NCBI GenBank assembly: GCA_030626685.1
Contig: DAOUTL010000080.1
Span: 1-6,300 of the forward strand
DNA: 6,300 nucleotides
DNA from: Candidatus Bathyarchaeota archaeon
Lineage (GTDB): Archaea > Thermoproteota > Bathyarchaeia > Bathyarchaeales > Bathycorpusculaceae
Direction: 5' to 3'
Below, piece after piece: positions 1-5,049 of this stretch. A program made the translations under genes and the position numbers. Below the pieces are notes generated by a model, which made no database searches, was not told the DNA's origin, and was given only the letters and a program-made list of their open reading frames with translations. The stretch's first letter is position 1. Every line of letters begins with the position of its first letter.

Positions 1-465
1 CATCCGAAATATCGCACCATAGGCTTAGGCAGCAAATTAATCCGAGAGACCTTGTCTCTCGCAGGCACGCCTTACGTGGAGATGGTTGCTGTCATGGCTA
101 AGTATAACCCGTTTGCGGAGAAAGCCGGAATGCAGAAAATAGCTGAGCAGCCTCCGGCAAAAGAGGCCTTGGCTATTGCAAGTGTACTGGTCAGTACAGG
201 CTTTAACATTCAACTGTTGGGAAGCAGCACGTATGTACTTAAGAAACTGCAGCTTATGGATCCTAAGCGCTTGAGCCTCATAAGAGAAGCCTTCATCAAG
301 CACAAGACGCAGCGGGTTATGAAATACTTCTTCCCCCATCTACCCTACGGGCACCTGGATGTGTATGCTGAAAAAGTCAGGGAAGCCAGCTTGGAAAGGC
401 TTGCACACCTGATCAAGGTTTGTGGCCTGCTGCTGCAAACAAAAGTATACCTATTTTGGAAATAA
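1..465 (+). CDS. C-terminal part of COG2401-like ABC-type ATPase fused to GNAT acetyltransferase (5' truncated by window)
   Basis: The frame is open from the first base to TAA at 463-465, giving 154 visible residues; the true start lies left of the window, and the internal TTG at 52 is not a credible start because the reading frame and the conserved motif continue before it. Residues 5-10 (RTIGLG) fit the acetyl-CoA pyrophosphate loop R-x-x-G-x-G of GNAT acetyltransferases, and residues 35-44 (YNPFAEKAGM) fit the later GNAT strand/helix. The run from HPKYRTIGLG through GTPYVE and AVMAKYNPF is what I recall from the archaeal COG2401 family, in which an ABC-type ATPase is joined to this acetyltransferase domain; the ATPase part would be upstream, unseen. 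The last 80 or so residues are helical and end in KVYLFWK. Substrate and biological role of the family are not established to my knowledge. GC (about 50% in hand-counted stretches) is higher than in the opposing operon, fitting a resident host gene beside an acquired island. Confidence 0.8.
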   Translation, partial: HPKYRTIGLGSKLIRETLSLAGTPYVEMVAVMAKYNPFAEKAGMQKIAEQPPAKEALAIASVLVSTGFNIQLLGSSTYVLKKLQLMDPKRLSLIREAFIKHKTQRVMKYFFPHLPYGHLDVYAEKVREASLERLAHLIKVCGLLLQTKVYLFWK

Positions 466-498
466 TACCGTTGAATTGCTGGGTATCAGCTTGTCCCG

Positions 499-993
499 TC
501 ATTTTTCTATTCCTTTTATCAACTGGATTAGCATTTTTGATGCTGTTTTTGCAGCCTCTCTATCTAAAGCTTGTTTTGAGTACTGCATATTTTTTCTTTC
601 CAAATGGTTTGAGAGTTCTGTTGCTAGTTGGGTTATGGTTACGAAGTATTTTGTTAATGGCATTTTACCTAGGATCATTTTTTCGAGTGAGGTTGCATAT
701 TTTAAGGGTTTTAGGCTTGAATAAACCGTTAGGAGAAAGATTGAGGTTGCTAATCCTGTTGCTAAAGGTAATTCAAGAAGCTTCTTGTTGTCATCCTCAA
801 GGATGGAGTATTTTATCCCGTTGTTGTCTAAAAGTTGAATGATGAAGTTGTATATTTCTTTGGATCTGCGACCGCCAATTATTATGAAGGGTGTTGAATC
901 TATGCCTGGGTATTTTATGCCAATAAAACATTTTTTAGAGGTTTTGCTGTCTCTATAGAATAGATAGTATACCCCTTCTTCTAAAGTTTTCAT
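499..993 (-). CDS. Unrecognised 164-residue protein with one hydrophobic segment, last gene of the BREX-like operon
   Basis: I do not recognise this protein. The ATG at 993 sits 7 bases after the stop of the PglZ-type gene, and the site GGTGAG (1000-1005) overlapping that stop gives a good ribosome-binding site, so the two are probably translationally coupled. Residues 1-65 look like a small alpha/beta domain with strands around YYLFYRD (9-15) and TPFIIIGG (34-41), followed by a charged stretch (KYSILEDDNKK, 61-71). Residues 72-93 are hydrophobic (ELPLATGLATSIFLLTVYSS) and could be a single membrane helix or a buried core helix; the remaining 70 residues are amphipathic and lysine-rich, ending near KGIEK. 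There is no signal peptide and no visible catalytic motif. Hand-counted GC is about 36%, lower than the rest of the operon. Its position suggests an accessory role in the defence operon, possibly membrane anchoring or sensing, but that is inference only. Confidence 0.72.
   Translation of the reverse strand: MKTLEEGVYYLFYRDSKTSKKCFIGIKYPGIDSTPFIIIGGRRSKEIYNFIIQLLDNNGIKYSILEDDNKKLLELPLATGLATSIFLLTVYSSLKPLKYATSLEKMILGKMPLTKYFVTITQLATELSNHLERKNMQYSKQALDREAAKTASKMLIQLIKGIEK
501..521 (+). terminator. Possible T-rich transcription terminator for the plus-strand gene
   Basis: A pyrimidine-rich tract with TTTTT and TTTT runs starts 36 bases after the stop codon of the plus-strand gene. Archaeal termination often occurs at such oligo-T tracts without a hairpin. 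It lies inside the 3' end of the opposing gene, so its composition may simply reflect lysine and isoleucine codons there; I see no convincing stem-loop. The only non-coding DNA at this convergent junction is 466-498, which holds no recognisable element. Confidence 0.3.
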
Positions 994-999
994 TATGGT

Positions 1000-1005
1000 C
1001 TCACC
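1000..1005 (-). promoter_or_regulatory. Ribosome-binding site of the 164-residue gene, overlapping the upstream stop
   Basis: On the minus strand GGTGAG, complementary to the archaeal 16S rRNA 3' end, lies 6 bases before the ATG at 993 and contains the TGA stop (1001-1003) of the PglZ-type gene. This supports the chosen start and implies translational coupling. Confidence 0.65.
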
Positions 1006-1804
1006 CTATTATGAGTATCGGAACGAATGGACTTATACATAATTTCTCCTTTTCCCACGTATGAGTGAGCATCCAGACTTTATCGTTTCTTAGGATATCG
1101 TAACCATGGTCTGCCAGTATTAAGACTGTATACTTGTTATTCAGCCAGTTTTCCACCTCTTTTTGGAGTTTATTCGCGATTTTAAACAGGCTCTCTATCA
1201 TTTCGTCAACGTTCCTATATTCTCCGCCGTGATGTATGAGCATGTCAATATCTCGGAAGATGGAGAACCCAGAGGCTCCGAGTTTTTCTCTTAAAACTTC
1301 ACCCACATTCCTCATGGTGACCTCCTCTAAGGGCTGTAGCGTTTTGATGCCGAGATATTCTTTGGCTAAATACTCGAATGTCCTTGTTTTTCCACTCGGG
1401 TTCACAGCGCATAATGCCTTATCAACACTCACGGATTCGTGGAAAGTGTACAGCAGGAACATGTATTCAGGCAAGGAAAGTGCATCGCATAGTATGATAT
1501 AGAGGGGTTCTCTAGAATTTCTCATACGCTCCAAGACCTCTATGGCAGTTTTCAAGTAAACGCTTGACTCAGCCACTCTTCTTCGAAGTAATGAGTTAAT
1601 GCTTGTAATCAGCGTCCTAACGTCATCGGTTAAGGCTGTCAGCAAGGGGTTGCTTTCAACTTCGGAAAAACGTGCTTGACCCACGGCGTGTAATACCGTC
1701 TTTAGCATAAGGGCGTAAACCTTTTCATGCTCTTTACCCAGCATAAAGTGTCTTTCTTTAACGTCACTCACGAGCATATTGATCGTGTTTTGTAGTTGAT
1801 ACAT
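1001..1804 (-). CDS. pglZ: Short PglZ-type protein (alkaline phosphatase superfamily fold), BREX/Pgl defence component
   Basis: This 267-residue protein has a helical N-terminal region (about 1-95, including the basic LLRRR at 72-76) followed by a PglZ-like domain. Residues that match the metal-site pattern of the alkaline phosphatase superfamily appear in the right order: Asp107 in strand YIILCDALS with Ser110 as possible nucleophile, Asp187-x3-His191 (DIDMLIHHGG), Asp232-His233 (LILADHGYD) and His248 (LTHTW). The D-x3-H and D-H-then-H spacing resembles cofactor-independent phosphoglycerate mutase, a member of that superfamily, so the site looks intact. PglZ is a core protein of Pgl and BREX phage defence; its exact reaction is unsettled. 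BREX PglZ proteins are usually several times longer, so this one is near-minimal, yet it shows no frameshift and ends cleanly at TGA. It starts at ATG 8 bases after the previous stop with only a weak GGCAGAG-like binding site. The family call rests on motifs and neighbours, not on a database match. Confidence 0.75.
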   Translation of the reverse strand: MYQLQNTINMLVSDVKERHFMLGKEHEKVYALMLKTVLHAVGQARFSEVESNPLLTALTDDVRTLITSINSLLRRRVAESSVYLKTAIEVLERMRNSREPLYIILCDALSLPEYMFLLYTFHESVSVDKALCAVNPSGKTRTFEYLAKEYLGIKTLQPLEEVTMRNVGEVLREKLGASGFSIFRDIDMLIHHGGEYRNVDEMIESLFKIANKLQKEVENWLNNKYTVLILADHGYDILRNDKVWMLTHTWEKEKLCISPFVPILIIG

Positions 1805-1812
1805 GACTCTGC

Positions 1813-2559
1813 CTATCTAGGGAAGTTGAAGTTACCCTCTGAGATCCCGACGCTTGTGATTATTTTCTCTGCTTTCTGTTTATCCATGGGTGTTGATAGT
1901 TTGATGTGTAGCCTAGCCAATTTTACCAGTGAGCTTTGGGGGGAGAGCCTGCTTATGAACGTGTTGATGGGGTCTTCGCCTATAATCCACTCTAAATCGT
2001 CCAGCGATGCTTTAATGATATGGAAGCCGCATCCATCTTCGGTTTCAACGCTGATGTCGACGGTTTCCACATTATCGCCAAGCTTGTCCTTTCGGAGAAG
2101 CTCCATGCCGATGATGACGTTGCCTACATCCCAAATTTCCACATCATAAACTTGAGCAGGGGGTGGAGGGCGTGGAGGAGGCTTCTCCGCTGGTTCTATT
2201 ACTATAAATCTTGCCCCATCTTTAGTCAAATAGGATACTTTAACGTTCATCCCTGCGATTAAACGGGATCCTGCTATTCCCACAAGTGCTCTTTCCATTT
2301 CTCCCCTTGATAGTGGTCTAATCGGTAGATCTTTCCAGCCCCTCATTGCCGCTTCTATCAAAGGACCCGCTTCGATCGTGCACTTCCCCCCTTTACTTAG
2401 GTCCTCTTTATGTTTTGATGCGTATGGTTCCACTACATATGAAATGAGCTTTGAAATTATCGAGTCTCGCCTGTCTATGCCACACTTGCTGATTGTTGCG
2501 TCTGCTATCCATGCTGGTAGTTCCCCGTATATTCTATCAAATTTATCCTCTGAGTTCAT
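1813..2559 (-). CDS. Unrecognised 248-residue protein with polyproline linker, possibly a detached C-terminal part of the DUF499 ATPase
   Basis: The gene starts at an ATG inside the 3' end of the ATPase gene, overlapping it by 17 bases in another frame, with GAGGG 6 bases before the ATG; that favours a real separate gene over a sequencing error. Residues 1-100 are mostly helical (PAWIAD at 15-20; RPLSRGEMERALVG at 81-94). Residues 105-123 form a short beta pair (VKVSYLTKDGARFIVIEP). A proline-rich linker (PAEKPPPRPPPPA, 123-135) then joins a second alpha/beta domain (136-248) with strands VYDVEIWD, VDISVET and LHIKLSTP. No catalytic motif, signal peptide or membrane helix is visible. DUF499 proteins are commonly around 1000 residues or longer; the 831-residue ATPase plus this protein would give that length, so it may be a split-off C-terminal region. 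That is inference from order, overlap and size. Alternatively it is an independent adaptor bridging the ATPase and the PglZ-type protein. Confidence 0.8.
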   Translation of the reverse strand: MNSEDKFDRIYGELPAWIADATISKCGIDRRDSIISKLISYVVEPYASKHKEDLSKGGKCTIEAGPLIEAAMRGWKDLPIRPLSRGEMERALVGIAGSRLIAGMNVKVSYLTKDGARFIVIEPAEKPPPRPPPPAQVYDVEIWDVGNVIIGMELLRKDKLGDNVETVDISVETEDGCGFHIIKASLDDLEWIIGEDPINTFISRLSPQSSLVKLARLHIKLSTPMDKQKAEKIITSVGISEGNFNFPR

Positions 2560-5038
2560 ATTTAACCCTCAACACGTCCTTCACGAACTCGTTTTTGTTT
2601 ATGTCAAAATAGATAATGTGTTTAAAGGATCCGAGAAGTTCATTTACGTAGTCTTGGACTGCCGTGTTGGTGCTGTTTTTGGCGTAATCCTCAATCTTCC
2701 TCTGCAAGGTATCCATAACTTCCAGTATTATATCCTCGAACCTCTCCTCCCTTTCCTTTTTTAAAAGGGCGATTAGTGTTTGATAGGTTGGGGCCCTTCG
2801 GGCAAGTTCAAGCCTTTTTCTTTTGATCTCTTCAACCTTTTCCACTCTAAGGTGACTAACAACCTTTTTGGCTGCGTTTACTTCCGCTATTCTGCTACAC
2901 AGCCTTTGGAGAAGTTCTTTCTCAATGCTGGGCACCACAATCGCAAGCATGTTAGGATAATGTATTTCTCCCTTAAACTTTTTAACAGTCTCCCTAATTT
3001 TCTCCGTGAAATCAATTGGCTCTTTGCTTTCAATAAGCTTTCTTGCGATGCTCCAAGGCGTTAAAACCAGGATTGTGAACCGGTCTCTGTCCAGGTAGTT
3101 GATGAATTTGGGTTTACCTCTTTCGTCCACATCGACCATGGCGTCATAGTTGATGAGAACCAGTTTAGGCCTTCCAGCTTCTTCGCTTTTTTTAGCAAAT
3201 TTCCCGGTTATGTTGTGGTCTGCTTCAAGCTGGTTTCTGAAATAATCTATCATCTCTTGATACTTTACTGCCCCTTCCGGAGTTCTGAACCTCGCCATTT
3301 CATCATTTTTGAAAGATTCGATTAAGTCCATTGGATTGAAGACAAAGGACATTAGGAGGTACTTTTTCTGTTCGTGTTCCACGTCGATGATTGAGGGGGA
3401 TTTAGCAAGCCTGTTATATGCTTCATATAATTTAGACTTCAGGAGTTCTGTGGAGACAGCCCCAACCAGAGAGAATGATATGTCGTCTAGCGATGTGCCC
3501 CTTGCAGTTATTTCTTGTCGTGGCAACATTTCAGGCGTGCGAATGGCGTCAAGCAGCTTCAAAATGTTTGTTGTTAAGGATTTGATGTAGACTATTGGCA
3601 GCATTTTCTCTGCGAGCCTTCTACACCCCATGTCCTTTATTTCAGCAAGCGAGTCTTTACACCTTATGTATAGGCGCCCCCACTCCATAGAGTATCTTTC
3701 CTCCAGAAGGTGATTAACATCGTCGTGGCTTAGGTTGGATAGACCAATGAGGGATGCGTTTTTCCAGTCTTCGCTTTCATAAACTTTAGCTATGAGTGAG
3801 GAAGTCACCCTTAACAGATCTCTTACATGCTGTGTTTTTGGCAAGTCGCCACCTATAGTTGGTGTTAAAAGTTTCTCTGCAAAGTAACGATAGGTTGGAA
3901 CAAGTGGGTACGTCTTCAGAAGCAGATTATAATATTCTTCTGCAATGTGTTCTGTGGTATATTCATTAATGACGCCCATACACGCCACTGCAACACGCTT
4001 GCTCATTTCCTCTTTACGAACTTTGTATTGAATTAGCCTTTTCAAAACTACGTCAACAGCTTCATCTTTAGTCATACGCCTAACAGAGACTATTCCTTTC
4101 CTTGAGGTTCTTTCTTTGAAGTGTTCCACGGTTAGGATTAAGTTGGCTACTGGTGGATTTTGCTTTGCAAAATCTTCCTTTAATCCGGCTAGACTATCCC
4201 ATCTGTTAATGTCTTGTTGCGCAGAAGCATATACAAGCACAACCGGGGAGTGTTCTTTTATGGCATCAATGAAGGAAGTAAGGAAAATCATGAGGTTTAT
4301 GAGGTTTTGGATTTGTCTGCGGTCTCCACCTTCAGCCGTTTCGAAAACGCGGGCGTAAACTTCGTCTAACAATATCAGAAAGGGGGTTGTGACACCGGTC
4401 TTCTTTACGAACTTTGCTAAATCGATGGCAGCCCTCTCAGGCTCAACTTTTTTGAGGTTTCTTATAAACCCCGCGACCTCTTTTTCAACCAACTTGTATT
4501 TTTCAATTATCCTAGCGCAGTTTTCGAATAGTGCATCGTATGGATCCATCAATTGCGGGATGGTTTTCAAGTCAAGGGCTAGGACGAAAGTTTCGTTGGC
4601 TACATCTAGCTTATAAGAACCTTCTTCTGTTAATTTCTGAACCGCATCTTCCAACACAGGCTTGCTTATGATGGTTTTCCATCTTTTCGGCACTTCCGTA
4701 TATAGATGGAAAATAAGAGTTTCAAAATGTGTTTTTCCGAAACCCATCTCATGAGTTAACGATATGGTGACAGCACCTGAACCTGCTTGGAGGGCTTTGT
4801 TGACGATTTTGAGGGCGTCTATGAAGGGGGAAAGTTCGGTCATTCCTAGAAAGAGCTCGCAGTCAACGAACTCCTTTGATATGGCTGCTGTCGGCTCATA
4901 TAGCTTATGTATGATTAGTAAGCCAAGGCTTGGCGCTAACCTTCCAACATAGCTTCCAACGTCAAGGTCCTTATAGGCGAAAACGAAGTCAGATGGCTCT
5001 ACGACGTCACTTAAAACTGGCACTTTTTCCTCCACCAT
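2543..5038 (-). CDS. DUF499/COG1483-type P-loop ATPase, BrxC/PglY-like defence component
   Basis: About 831 residues from the preferred ATG at 5038. A P-loop nucleotide site is visible: Walker A-like HEMGFGKTH (residues 96-104, Lys102-Thr103) and Walker B LILLDEV (221-227, Asp225-Glu226), followed by a strand VVLVYASAQQ (266-275) in the place of sensor 1. The GKTH ending of the loop, the region SRKGIVSVRRMTKDEA (312-327) and the long helical remainder fit the DUF499 (COG1483) family; in BREX nomenclature the corresponding large ATPase is BrxC/PglY. The first glycine of the canonical GxxxxGKT loop is replaced by His96. Residues 707-787 are highly charged and probably coiled coil. No signal peptide or membrane helix; cytoplasmic. 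A GTG at 5047 would overlap the methyltransferase stop as GTGA, but the ATG has AGGTGA at 5-base spacing, so I prefer it. Function is inferred as the ATP-driven component of a methylase-linked defence complex. Confidence 0.85.
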   Translation of the reverse strand: MVEEKVPVLSDVVEPSDFVFAYKDLDVGSYVGRLAPSLGLLIIHKLYEPTAAISKEFVDCELFLGMTELSPFIDALKIVNKALQAGSGAVTISLTHEMGFGKTHFETLIFHLYTEVPKRWKTIISKPVLEDAVQKLTEEGSYKLDVANETFVLALDLKTIPQLMDPYDALFENCARIIEKYKLVEKEVAGFIRNLKKVEPERAAIDLAKFVKKTGVTTPFLILLDEVYARVFETAEGGDRRQIQNLINLMIFLTSFIDAIKEHSPVVLVYASAQQDINRWDSLAGLKEDFAKQNPPVANLILTVEHFKERTSRKGIVSVRRMTKDEAVDVVLKRLIQYKVRKEEMSKRVAVACMGVINEYTTEHIAEEYYNLLLKTYPLVPTYRYFAEKLLTPTIGGDLPKTQHVRDLLRVTSSLIAKVYESEDWKNASLIGLSNLSHDDVNHLLEERYSMEWGRLYIRCKDSLAEIKDMGCRRLAEKMLPIVYIKSLTTNILKLLDAIRTPEMLPRQEITARGTSLDDISFSLVGAVSTELLKSKLYEAYNRLAKSPSIIDVEHEQKKYLLMSFVFNPMDLIESFKNDEMARFRTPEGAVKYQEMIDYFRNQLEADHNITGKFAKKSEEAGRPKLVLINYDAMVDVDERGKPKFINYLDRDRFTILVLTPWSIARKLIESKEPIDFTEKIRETVKKFKGEIHYPNMLAIVVPSIEKELLQRLCSRIAEVNAAKKVVSHLRVEKVEEIKRKRLELARRAPTYQTLIALLKKEREERFEDIILEVMDTLQRKIEDYAKNSTNTAVQDYVNELLGSFKHIIYFDINKNEFVKDVLRVKYELRG
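2566..2570 (-). promoter_or_regulatory. Ribosome-binding site of the 248-residue gene within the ATPase coding sequence
   Basis: GAGGG on the minus strand lies 6 bases upstream of the ATG at 2559 and is embedded in the last codons of the ATPase gene. It decides this start and argues that the two frames are expressed as separate, coupled products rather than one gene broken by a frameshift. Confidence 0.6.
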
Positions 5039-5043
5039 TTTTC

Positions 5044-5049
5044 TCACCT
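5044..5049 (-). promoter_or_regulatory. Ribosome-binding site of the ATPase gene, overlapping the methyltransferase stop
   Basis: AGGTGA on the minus strand matches the archaeal anti-Shine-Dalgarno and lies 5 bases before the ATG at 5038. It contains the TGA stop (5044-5046) of the methyltransferase gene. It favours the ATG at 5038 over the GTG at 5047, which has no comparable site. Confidence 0.6.

Noticed and set aside
37..339. Minus-strand open frame of 100 residues
   Set aside because: It is antisense to the COG2401-like coding sequence, whose GNAT motifs are clear, and its translation shows no recognisable domain.
466..498. Possible small RNA or bidirectional hairpin terminator between the convergent genes
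   Set aside because: The 33 bases show no convincing inverted repeat on reading; only a T-rich tract just beyond, at 501-521, is reported at low confidence.
420..842. Plus-strand open frame encoding a very hydrophobic, membrane-like 140-residue protein
   Set aside because: It is antisense to the 164-residue minus-strand gene, which has a good ribosome-binding site and operon position. Hydrophobicity here follows from T-rich complement of lysine, glutamate and isoleucine codons, and there is no binding site for the plus-strand frame.
2150..2190. G-rich and GGAGG-containing low-complexity stretch that could be read as a repeat or G-quadruplex
   Set aside because: It is the complement of the proline codons of the linker in the 248-residue protein, so coding fully explains it.
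2378..2764. Plus-strand open frame of 128 residues spanning the junction of the ATPase and 248-residue genes
   Set aside because: Both minus-strand genes beneath it have motifs or good start signals; the plus-strand product is low in structure and lacks a ribosome-binding site.
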